The position numbers and the translations under genes were made by a program. A stretch of DNA of 64,000 nucleotides from Hsuehochloa calcarea (Eukaryota > Streptophyta > Magnoliopsida > Poales > Poaceae): positions 1-64,000 of the forward strand of contig JAYEVG010000053.1 of assembly GCA_036346395.1 (NCBI GenBank), read 5' to 3'. The first letter of the stretch is position 1, and every line of letters begins with the position of its first letter. Positions 1-10,614 of this stretch are shown piece by piece. The notes below the pieces were generated by a model, which saw only the letters and a list, made by a program, of their open reading frames with translations, ran no database searches and was not told the origin of the DNA.

Positions 1-153
1 GGTAACCCTAATGGGCTCGATACCATGTTAGAATAGCAACTTGTATTCTCGGGCCAATGGGCCAGTATATATAGACAAGTATAGGAGGTGAATATGCAAA
101 TAACCACTCATAACAATGGGGAATAACACAACTATACATATATATCTCTAACA
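1..153 (-). mobile_element. End of a Ty1/copia element: 5' LTR and primer binding site
   Basis: The LTR runs from 26 to 153, starting TGTTAGAATAG and ending TCTCTAACA on the plus strand. Bases 14-25 resemble the complement of an initiator-Met tRNA primer site, so the element reads on the minus strand and most of it lies left of the window. AGTGG at 154-158 is the target duplication: the full element at 51346-55900 has the same LTR, the same flank and AGTGG on both sides. It sits in an intron of Argonaute copy 1. Compared with the 132-bp LTRs of the full element it lacks a few bases, for example in the G-run near 50. Confidence 0.85.
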
Positions 154-158
154 AGTGG

Positions 159-829
159 CACATCATATGAAAATTTTAGTTTATAGCCTTGCTTATGATT
201 TGTTTTATTATTAGCATTTTAAAACGAAAGGGCCACAATATTTCATTCAAATGAAACAGAAATATAGGAGTTCACACTTTAATAAAAACACATATATCCA
301 TTTTAACACAAAAAGAAAATAAAAAATGGAAATTTCTTTGGTTGTTCAACCTCTACAGGAGCATTAATGAAACCATTTCATTCGCTTCTGTTTCACGGAT
401 GCCAGGTTTACTAGTTTCGTGAAAGTGTCTGACTCATTGCAACAACTTAATTCTTGATTTACTAGTTCCAAATATAGTAGTCTTGAAACCTCGTTTTTGT
501 ACCTAGCTAATTTAAGGTTGCCTGGCATTTTCTATGTATTCTAGGATTCGTAAAGCCTTGTAGAGCACACATCTCTCCTTTACTACCCCACTACCGTTTC
601 TTTTTGTAAATTAACAAAATTAAATTAGCATAGAAAAATCAACTCTCATCATTTTCTTTTGCAAAATGTTAAGAAAAATATAAATAATCCAATGAAATAA
701 CTCTTGGAGAAAACTAAACAGACCTTTGAGGCACCAACACAGCTATCAAAATATATTAACAAATTCCAAAGCAATTATGGACCAGATGTTATGCTAAACT
801 GAAAGTAACAAGTAAATAACAATAGACAC
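159..829 (-). other. Part of Argonaute intron 17, copy 1
   Basis: This AT-rich stretch lies between the copia LTR and the exon ending at 830. It matches 55906-56577 in copy B. No coding signal or RNA gene was recognised in it. Confidence 0.7.
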
Positions 830-3800
830 CTGAAAATGATTATTTGTGACGGCTTTCTTTGTTGACTGGTTTGGTAGAAGTCTAGTAGAAGTTCCTGCAA
901 TGCAAAGTTACAGTAAAATGGGTACCGAAATTACTTTTGATCTAACAGCCTCAGACCACTTCCCGAGGTGTAAATAACTTTAACAGAACAATAACTTTAA
1001 CAGAACGTGCAACTACAGTACAGCTGGAAGAATGTCAGGTGTAAACAGAAACAATACAGCAAAGATTAGTTTAGAGTACCTTATTATGCCGTCATCCTTT
1101 CCATCATCCAGTGGCTTAAAAGAGAATCAATCATCTCTACCTTTGAGACTGGGTCCGGACAGATGCTCTGTACCGTGATATCAGTGGCCAACATCTGGAT
1201 CCAACAACCTGTAGTAAAAGCAGATTTCATTAACATTGAAGGTGAATACAAATCCCAAAATTGTCCACTAATAAAGTTTTATCATACACCCTAGCTAAAT
1301 CAGATGTTCCAAATAGCCTAGAAATTCATGGAATGTGGTATTTATTCCTTGAGGAGTGGTGCACAGGCTATTGTGCTAGGCTGCTAGCTATTCATCTAAA
1401 TTTTGCAACTACTTATGGGAGTACTCAAGGGATGGAAATACAGATCTTTGCTTGATGCAAAGTAATGGAGAGAGAAAACAAAGACACACCGCAGCAATTG
1501 ATGGTATATCTGCTCGGCCAGGAGAACCATGTGAAACGTCCATTCCCAAAATTAATGTGGGTATCTGATTGACAATTGGAATCATCTGGCGATGCTCCAA
1601 TGCCAGTTTAGAGTTCATTCCGCCAAGCTAAAAAACAGGAAAAAAACATAGATAAGAAAGTAACTCACATGTGAGTAAAGAGATGAAACTTAAATGCACA
1701 ATCAGATAAAGAGATGAAGTATTTGTACCTTTGCATTGATTTTTAGAAGAACATTGGTGAAGTATTGATCATTCATCTTATTACTAGGAACAATGCATTG
1801 AGTAGCAATACCCATCTCATGAAGATTTTCTTCTTCCATGGCCCTTCAAGGTAGTTAACGGTTGGTTACATGAAGAATCCATGAGGGGCAAAAATATTAA
1901 TTGTGCAACATCTTACCATAAATATCACAATTTTTCCTCTCTGGCAAAACACACAGCAGAAATTCAGGAGGTCGGGAAGGCTTGCTTTGACTTTTTCAAA
2001 CATCCTTTCAACTCTTACAACAGGTGCACATCTCCTAGCTTGACTATCCTCATCCACCAAGGCGAAAGGGCGCCAATAAACTATGCAAGACAAGAAGGGA
2101 TAAATTACATGGACAAAGCACATCATTAAAAGATAAGCTACATATGGTCAAGCTTTACCACAAAAGAAGCAAGCCACACAAGAACTTACAATGCCTTTGT
2201 TTCGTCCGCAGTTTATCAGATCTCTTGAGATCCGGCTCATGTCACAACGAGCGGAGAAATTAACAAGTGCCCAACGCTCAATCTTGACAGGCTCAAGTAG
2301 CCTCTGCAACAGTGACCAAATGAAATTAAGTTCAGCACAAAATGCTTTTGCTAAAAGCGTGTTATGTTACAAGTAGCAAAGTAGCAACCTTGTTATTGTA
2401 GTTCCACCTGCCTTTGTTGGGAATGCAATCTTCACTATTTCCCACAACCAGCTGGATTAACATATCAGAACAATTAGAAAACACTGAGTCATATATGAAA
2501 AAAGGCAAAATGCAAAATAGATTAGGTCTAACCGTTGGTGCAGAGAGAACACGGCCATCAACACGAGTGAGTTGTTTCTCAATTTTAATACCACAAGAAG
2601 ATAAGATTGGATCATCATCGATCTATTACTTTCTACAGCCTGTAAATTGTACCTGTCATTAACTAAAAGGAGAAAAACTGAAAGCAGTAATAATAACAAC
2701 ATATTTCAGTAAACCCACATCAGTAACAACTCGCATGCGATCTTGAGGTTTCTGTCGTGATTTTTCAACCAATGTTGCTCTTTGTTGAGAAGACAGTGCC
2801 TTTGTATAACGTTGAAGTGATACCATGTGGCACAGCTGCAAAAAAAAAAAACACAACTTGGACATCAAGTGCAGTCAGAAACTAAAATTACTGGACCACA
2901 GTATGAAATAAATAAGCAAACAAGGCTGCAACCTCAATTGGGAGATAATTTGGGCGTTTTGGTTTGCCCACATCAAGACATGGCAGATAAGGCATCGCTA
3001 AATCCACCTGCTTGGATTTAAAATATTCCTGGACAGTAATATCAACTGTCTGATCTTCACTGCTTCCATTCCGAACTTTCATCGGGAATCTGTGCATCAG
3101 TAAAGGTTTCAACATCACCGATGAATAGAATAAAGTTCAGCTTAAAGTAGCAACTATCAGATAACATCTCCAATCACACGTTATTTATCCAGTCTCCAAG
3201 AATTGTCTTTGACCATTAGTTTTTGCATTACAATATAAATGTAAATTGTATAGAATTATAACATTATGCAAGTATATATTGCGATAAGTCTATTTAAATC
3301 ATGTGTCCAATCCAGATATTTACAGACATTATTGCTGAGAGTTAGAAACAATTGACTGTGTGCATCCTACAGCAACACGTTCTTATGACAAATGACAAGG
3401 AAGGTTGGACAAACCAGAACATAGAAACATGAACAGATAGATTACAGTATAACACAAGATTGACCAAGAGACATGGGACAGTACTATAGTGGAAAGGAAA
3501 CCGTTTCCAAGGAGAAAAACATAATGCAGGAATAGAGCCATACGTCTGTCTAGAGCATGGTTGATCACTAAGACCAATGATCTTGAATTCCATGTTGTTG
3601 TGCTTAGCTTTAACTTTCAGGTTTTTCAACATTTTCTTGGCCTGCAACATTTACAACTAGAAGTTAGTGAAAAGTTTTAAATTTGCTTCATGAGAAAACA
3701 AAAAGGCTGGAATTTCAGATAGTGGTATATTATCATGTACCCTGGGCCAGTCAATATCTCTAATGTCTCTAACATTTTGATTTGTAAGGAGGAAGTCAAA

Positions 3801-6800
3801 AACTGGTCCGGGAGTCACAATCATAGTAGTTGAAACATCTGTATAACATAAATGTGATATCAGGATTGGCAATTTGAACCAAAATCCAAAGGTCGACATT
3901 AGAATACATACCCATGTTTAAAGATAAACCACCAATAGTGGTACGGAAACTAGAGTGGAGTCCACGACATCCACTAACACCACCAGTTAAATCAACTAAG
4001 TTTCTATGGTCATCACTGAAAAATGATTGTCTAACGAGTAGGCAACCTCTGGATACAACAAACAATAATTACAATCAGAATGATATTTACGGTAAATGAA
4101 AGTAACCAAACTACAGTTCTTGGAAATGACATAACAAAATAACATACCGCTTAGCCTGCTGTTGCCATAAAACAATGTCAAGGACTCAGAGCATCCTGAG
4201 CATGATCCAAATCGCTTCCTCGAAGCGCCAAAGCAACTGACTTGAGGGGAATCTTTGCTGCGTAACTTATGCCCACTACAAACTTTTTTGCAAGATGTGA
4301 CCGCTTTGCTCGTTTCTTGTCACCTTGACTTCCATGTCCTGGACTCCCACCAACAGCCCTGAATAGCAGATGAACTTTGAGTAGATATTCATGTAAGTTT
4401 GCTAATGGGATTACTTTGTCTATAAAGTACCAAAATGTGTCAAGCAATTATTATCCCTGTTGGTGCTGAAAACTTTTGGATCATACTATACAAGTTGCAC
4501 AGTATGATTCTAAACAAAGATCAAACATAAAACTTCAACACAACGATCCTTTGTGGCTTAACCACATCACCGTAATATTTTGGGACAAATATAGTATGCT
4601 TTCCACATATTTTGTAACAAATCTATTTGCAATGCATCTCGGAGTATATCCATGTGCTGCAAACTTTTGATCATGCTGCAGGGGTACTGCTTATTAGCAT
4701 GTTTTATATTGACCTCAAAAGCTCAAATCAGCTTTTTGTCCATATTAAATTTGTTAAATTCTGCTCCATCAATAAACAAGTTGTAAATATTACCCTGCAT
4801 CATGCTATTCTCGGACAACAGACACTAACACCATGTTGGATATTTGGCTTTGAACTTGTGCAAATGATTTCTAGAGGCTACATGTGTCTACAGGACTTTG
4901 CATTCTGTATCAAATCAGTGGATATAATCAGTTTGCTGAAATTCATTTATATTCTTCTCTGTCCTAGATTTCGAACTGGTTCATAAATGCTCGTGTCCGC
5001 TTCTGGAAACCGATGATCGAAGACATGTATAAAGAAGAGATTGGGGAGGCAGAGCTTGACTCAGAATCCTCCGACAACGTACCAAGAAGTAAGGACAAAG
5101 TGGCATCTTCTGAAGAAAAGGAAGATCTGAAAAGCTCTATGAGTCAGGTTTGCCAAACCAGCCAGCAGGGTGAATCCAAAGTCAACATTGGGATGATGAG
5201 TCTCGGTGGAGCACCGGCCAGCTTCCACAACAAGGCAAACCCTGATGACAGCTTCATGAACCTAATGTTGAAGGACCAAAGACCAGGCGAAACAGATGGT
5301 GGCCTCCTCCATGATGCCGTTGCCCATCACTCAGATGAGAGCGCACGGTTCATGGCTTACCAATGTTTCGTTGACACTTGGTTTTTTGGCCTAAATGCTC
5401 ATATACCAAAACATTGGAAACGATTGGATGGTAAGCATTTTCAATTTGTAGCCAGAATAACATGACTCAAAAGCATGGAAATTGTAGCTGTAGTTGCATT
5501 TGGTATAGCATGAAATGTAATATAAGTTTAGGTGGTGGGGGGTGATAGGGGTAAAGAATCTTGTAAAGATGTGAATACATTATACATGTAAAAGATTATG
5601 ATTTAAGAACGATGCTGTAAAAATAACCTGTAATGACTGCTTATGATCCAGGTATATATTGCTCGCTACTAGTTTCTTGATGAAAATGCCATGATTTCAG
5701 GAGCACTGAATTTCTGCTCACTTATGCATGTCCTATTTGTGTAGATTTAGTCAGGTTTTTTGTTTTTGTATTTTGACACCTTGAAAGTATCTTGAACTTT
5801 GAACAGCTTATTTTTCTTATCTGGTAAGGGTCCACTTATGCGATGTATATGCCACCAGTTGTTGTATCACTAGTAATAAAAAAGTAATCAGTTATACTCA
5901 TGAGCTAATCAGAGCAATTCACAGACTGCACTTAATCATAATATAATATCTCGATAAAACACATCACCACATTCTATTAGTTAGTAGGTATAACTAGAGA
6001 ATGGTTTTCATTGAGATCTTTTGTTAGAGAAGTATAGAGTGGTCAATAATAATTTTTCAAGGATTACTCCCAGGTAACTCTTCCATTGAGAGAATATCAA
6101 GTATAGCTTAACTCCTATGATCTTGTCAGGAGCTAGAGGGTACCTTTGGCGTGTTGAAGATGAAATGCAGAATCTTGTTGATATGATCGAATATTATTTT
6201 GTTTGGTTGGATAATATATGTCTTTCTATATTAATTTCTTTCATCACACAATGTCCGAAATTAATACATGCACGAACGAGCAAAATCTTTTTTGTTTCAT
6301 ATTTACAACTTGCATGTATCGTCATATTTACAAATCCTTCAAAAATAACTTTAAATTCATCCTTAGAAACATCCTTCAAATCCTCGAGGGCAATTCAGAC
6401 TTTTTATCCTTCACACACAACTCAATAAGCCAACATCCTATAAAAAGCAAGATTACCAAACACCAAAGTTTAGCTTAAAAGCTGAGGGGCTTATAAGCTT
6501 ATTAAGCCAAAAAGCTGGCTTTAAGCTATAAGCCAAAAGCCTAAGCCTAAACAAACAGGGCCTACATATGGTTTCACAAAAGTTCGAACTGACATACCAG
6601 TAGGCAATTTGCAAAACATTTTCAATTAAAAAATTATCACTTGGTTGAAAGCAAAACAAGCTAGATAGTCATGTGCTTCTTACTTTCAACATAACAGTAA
6701 CATGTAGCAATGTAAAGTAAGTATGCATCTAACATACTTTCATTACTAAGGTCAACCAAAAAGATAAAAGTATGGAATCACACCACACCACCCCAGAAAA

Positions 6801-7473
6801 GACATTAAAAAAAGGATCAGTCAAATTAGGAATGCCTGAATTTGGACCAAAACAATTCAGGAAATGGCAAAAAGTGGGAAATTGGACAAACTAAGCAGAA
6901 CAATCAGCAACCATTCAAATACTTTGCACTTCGTAAAATTCATCAATTCACATAGTTGTTATGATTTATATACCTTGAAGATGTTTCCTCCAAGATAACA
7001 GTGAACTCAAAGTTATTCTGTGGAAGAGGCCCCACAGTAAATAGACATTTCTCACCATCATATGCAAATTCCTTCCCAGCAAGCTCAGAACCATATGTTT
7101 GCAATAGTTTATCGATGACCTTTCGGCCAATACCCTTGCCATCAACCACCTTATCATCCTCAGATTTGATGGAGACCTGCGATGTAATCAAAAGTAACAT
7201 CAGAAATTCAGAATAAGACAATGAGCACCAACCATCAAAGGAATAACAAGTGCAGAAATTAGGAATTGTCCATTACGCTGTATTGGTAGAAAACCGCATC
7301 AATTCCACTAAGCTTCACAGCGAAGTGGTTGGACTGCAACCTAATGTGCTTTCCTTCATGGCCAAAGCTAGGCCGTGCCATTGGTGTTCGTTTAACAGTG
7401 TCATCCTTATGCACTTGGACAGTTCCACCCGTTTTAGCAGCCATACTATCAGGCATCTGAATGAAGTCAGCTG
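830..7473 (-). CDS. AGO16: Argonaute, AGO4 clade (AGO16-like), copy 1, exons 2-17
   Basis: Argonautes bind small RNAs; AGO4-clade members guide RNA-directed DNA methylation in the nucleus. Exons read on the minus strand: 7473-7277 (ATG at 7456; a second in-frame ATG at 7444), 7176-6974, 4358-4148, 4048-3912, 3838-3741, 3641-3544, 3089-2933, 2835-2719, 2639-2533, 2451-2389, 2303-2190, 2080-1917, 1843-1729, 1627-1490, 1208-1080 and 894-830. All introns are GT-AG and the phases join. The N domain has PMARPSFGHEGK and FAYDGEKCLFTVG, then PAZ and MID. The PIWI start GMDVSHGSPG in the 1627-1490 exon gives the first catalytic Asp; ELLLDFY in the last exon gives the Glu. Small losses shift frame: 2 bases near 4186, and 1 base each near 2620, 2073, 1972, 1829, 1150, 1129 and 894. 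Copy 2 is intact at the seven sites it retains, so copy 1 is either a young pseudogene or a working gene with base errors. The remaining exons lie left of the window. Confidence 0.85.
4620..5463 (+). pseudogene. BEL1-like homeobox gene fragment (3' end) inside an Argonaute intron
   Basis: BEL1-like homeodomain proteins are TALE transcription factors that pair with KNOX proteins. After an acceptor (GTCCTAG, ending 4967) the exon at 4968-5463 encodes NWFINARVRFWKPMIED, the third helix of a TALE homeodomain, then an acidic Ser/Glu-rich tail of about 110 residues and a C-terminal block ending near FMAYQ. The usual C-terminus (a NVSLTLGL-like motif) follows out of frame near 5365-5395, because copy A has lost bases there. 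Bases 4620-4967 look like the preceding intron, so this is a genomic capture, not a processed copy. The first homeodomain helices, POX/SKY and BELL domains are absent. It lies opposite in strand to the host gene, within the 4359-6973 intron. An identical placement occurs in copy B. Confidence 0.75.
6117..6190 (+). mobile_element. PIF/Harbinger transposase scrap
   Basis: The bases encode a short piece resembling the conserved IERSFGVLKMKWRIL block of Harbinger-type DDE transposases. Copy B (62100-62185) keeps more of it, reading AIERSFGVLKMK; copy A has lost about 20 bases at the start. Nothing longer of the transposase is visible. It lies in the same intron as the homeobox fragment and may mark the element that carried it, which is inference only. 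Confidence 0.45.
6440..6570. mobile_element. MITE-like hairpin element
   Basis: The stretch is full of mutually complementary words: CTTATAAGCTTATTAAG is nearly palindromic, and AAAAGCTGGCTTTAAGC and AAGCTATAAGCC can pair with the AAGCT/GGCTT words nearby. It ends with AAACAAACAGGGCC, a kind of end common on small non-autonomous DNA transposons of grasses. No target duplication could be fixed. It is shared with copy B at about 62445-62565. Confidence 0.4.
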
Positions 7474-10350
7474 CTGAGGATAGCACATACATCCATAAAA
7501 AATGTTAATATTGAACATGTAACTCATACAAGCAGGACAATAAAGCAAACAAAAAGGTACCATCAAAATATGGCGAGGGCAAGGAAAAATTACAGAACAG
7601 CAATGCATGCAAACAATGCAGGTGTGAAAGTAAAAATTGTCTTGTGCTGCATACAGGGGGTAGATAGCCATCAGAAGAGATCTGCATGCAAATTCATTTG
7701 TACAAAGATTCATAAATATTGCTGAAAAGCGAGCCTACATATTAAAGTCATTATTAGCATGCTATATAACTCTTTTACTGTTTGCAACAACATTTTTTCC
7801 CTGCAAAATAAAATCTGGAAAGCAAAAATTGGAAGACCAGAAACTAGACAACAACTAAAAAACAAAATGCAAATGCAGACAGCAATAAAACATAAGTTAA
7901 TTATTTATTGAACTAGAAGTAGCATGAGAAAGTTGAAAGGCAAACAAATCATGCCTGGCCTAAAAAAGCTTTACCAAGCATGAACCCTCCAAATCAGAAT
8001 GTTTGAGCAACCAGCAACACAAATTGACAATTGAATATTTGGTATTGATATCTATAAATATTTGCATCTAAATGTACTAAATTACACCTTAAAAATGTAC
8101 AGTAACAGCTAAAATTAGTCAAAGCTTGTAGTAGTCTTCCACCGTAACACCTGAAGAACACTCAACCCAACATTGCAACTCTTAGATCCATCCTCTATTG
8201 GACTAAAAGGGCAACCTGGCTGCTACAGCTTGTTGCTACAGAAATTGCACACTCAACCACTATAGGGAACAACAAAGCAAAAAGGAGGAAATGTAGGTGC
8301 AGATTAACATAGTACTGCAGATAACATCAAAGTGGATGCTTAGTGTAGTCTTTTTCAGTAAATAAAATACACGAGGAAAAGAGCCGCATAGGAGATATAG
8401 ATTCAAAATGTTTTCAGAAAAACAGTTTTGAAAGGAGAATAAGGTATATTCAGGCCATTTTTTGAATACCATCTGCAGTAAACAAAACATGAATGATCAA
8501 TTTGCACAGAAGTATTAGCATCCAAAAGGTAAATGAAATGAGTACAAGTATACAATTGAACCTCCGATACAAGTCAATATAACAGCATTTACACAAAATC
8601 AAGATATAAGACATCATTCTCCACCACACCCGAAAAAAAAACCAGTTTTAATGTCAATAGCAGTTTCTTTTCCAAACATGTTTGATCAGAATTCAGAGAT
8701 CTGATATTCTAGTTGCATTAACCAGTTTCTGCATGTATATACCAAAGGAAATTTATGCGAAGTAAATAATAATAATAATAATAAGAACTAAAGACAGAAA
8801 GGTAACACTAAGCAACAAGACTTATTTAAACAGAAAATGCACGGATAACATGATTGTCTTTTGCTTACTACCAAATTATTACAAAAAAGAAAGTCCAAGC
8901 CATGTAGCAACCTGCATCTCGGGACAAACATTTAGTTGAACACCCAGTAAAAATTAGAACGTTCAAACGCCTACCAACAGCTTCAATTGAAGGGAACCAA
9001 AACAATGTCAACAGAACTCCGGCCCAATAAAATACCTCCACAGGTGCACTATTTGAACATTTGAAAAAGGTAGAGTAGCAAAGAGGCACGATGGAATTAA
9101 GGCCAAAAAAAGTTCCAAAAGCAGACGTAGAAGCATATGCAAATCTCCATTAGTCTAAAAAAGTACATTCAGAAAGTTCGAAACACTAATTAGGAGCAGT
9201 GATCACACCAAAATCCCTGCAAATCCGAAAGGTAAACCTGCGAATTTAAATACAAACAACTACTGGACAAAATATTGTTCTCAACTGCAATACTGTAATC
9301 GGGAAATGACTAAATACAAAACCCAAAACCCAAACCAAAAAATTAACTGCGTAAGCATCTATCGGAACGCAGCCAGAAAAAAGGAAATTACTGACGAACC
9401 GATGCCACCGTGTCGAAGCACAAAACCCGAATAAACACGGCGATTTCAAAACCCACCGGCGAAATCAGTCCACGAAACAAAAAGCCAACGGAAAGATCAT
9501 TAAACCGGAAGTAACCCAAACCCCTTCAAACAAATGAACCAGTACCAATTCCAAAAAGACTCCAACCGAGGCTGAAGCAAATGCGGAAGCCGAGATTTAT
9601 TACTCGCCAAATAAAACAACCGTGAGAAATACCTCCTTAGTCCTTCCACGCCGAAAAACTGACCGAATGGACCAAGCGATTTCAAAGCATCCAAACTAAC
9701 AAGCAAGCAGTTCGATCACGAAATAAGCACCCAAAAAAACCAGCAGATTATTTTCGAAACAAGAAAGGGGCGAAGTGATCGACAAGTGAACGCAAGCAAG
9801 CGGTTCGCAGCAGCAGATTGGAACCACCCGTTCGGCGATTCGATCATGAAGAAGAAACCGGGTAAAACGAAAGGCCTACTCAACGCGCAAAGAGACATGG
9901 GCGCAAAAGGCACAAACGCATCGAAGCAGCGCACCAAAAAACCAAACCCAAATCACGCAACCATCTAAAACGGCGAGAGATCGAAACCACTACGAGCAGG
10001 AGCAGCGTGCTGCGAGATCACACAACCATCTCGAATCGAACAACTCGAAACCGCAAACCACGCACATTGCGCGGAATCCAAACCCCGAAAACCCCACTCC
10101 CACACCCCAAAACCCCCAACAAAATCGAACCAAACGCCATGGAACCCCGCGAGATGAGCAGGAGCACCGCGCTCTGAGAAGAACCAACCATCTCGAACCA
10201 AAACCCCCAAATCCGCACACCACGAAACCCCGAACCACCCACATTACCCAGAATCCAAACCCCGAAAACCCCAACACGCGCGCCACAAAACCCCCACCAA
10301 ATCGAAACAAACGCAATGGAACCCAACGAGACGAATAGATTCGAACTCAC
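7474..10350 (-). other. Large 5' UTR intron of Argonaute copy 1
   Basis: The donor at 10350 (GTGAGT on the minus strand) and the acceptor just upstream of 7473 (TCCTCAG) define a 2.9-kb intron in front of the first coding exon. It is AT-rich and holds a TAA-type microsatellite near 8766-8783. Reading frames inside it are short and match nothing I recognise. A long leader intron fits what is known of several plant AGO genes. Confidence 0.55.
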
Positions 10351-10545
10351 CCGAAGCCGGAGACACCTCTTGCCTCCGCCCCCTGCGCCTCCACCCTCTC
10401 TCTCCCTCTCTCTCTCTCTCCCTCTCTCCGGCCTCTCTCTCTCTCCCCCCACTTCTCCGCCTCGGCGCCTGGAGAGATGGAGGGAAAAGGAGAGAGAAGG
10501 CGGAGCGGAGGCGGCGGAGCGGAGGCGGGGCCGGGTATATTAGCG
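10351..10545 (-). promoter_or_regulatory. Non-coding first exon and core promoter of Argonaute copy 1
   Basis: On the minus strand a TATA-like TAATATAC (10537-10544) is followed by a GC-rich then CT/GA microsatellite-rich leader, including a long CT run at about 10396-10445 on the plus strand. A clean donor, CTTCGG|GTGAGT, lies at 10351/10350. A leader exon of about 155 bases is inferred; the exact start site cannot be seen. A GC-rich 20-base block ending in the TATA-like motif recurs some 75 bases further upstream (10594-10613). Confidence 0.55.
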
Positions 10546-10614
10546 CTGAGTCGCAGTTTCCACGCACGGGTCTCCTCCGCAACGGTCGTACGAGCGGAGG
10601 CGGGGCCGGGTATA

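Larger units (their letters stand above)
1..7991. repeat. Duplicated segment, copy A
   Basis: This segment matches 55748-64000 almost base for base, in the same orientation, including exons, introns and the copia LTR with its target duplication. The offset is 55747 at the left end, about 55753 through 1.2-3.9 kb and 56009 from about 6.9 kb onward. The change comes from a 285-bp deletion and a roughly 0.7-kb insertion in copy B near 59.66-60.55 kb, plus small indels. Both copies run off the window (A to the left, B to the right), so the unit's real ends are not visible. Confidence 0.95.

Noticed and set aside
2191..2376. Plus-strand frame over the Argonaute exon at 2190-2303
   Set aside because: Antisense shadow of the exon encoding EPVKIERWALVNFSARC.
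830..7473. Identification as the AGO4a/AGO15 pair known to be neighbours in rice
   Set aside because: Motifs such as LQSNHFAVKLSGIDAVFYQY and the tail ending HADVCSSMFFC fit what I remember of AGO16 better; a phylogeny would settle it.
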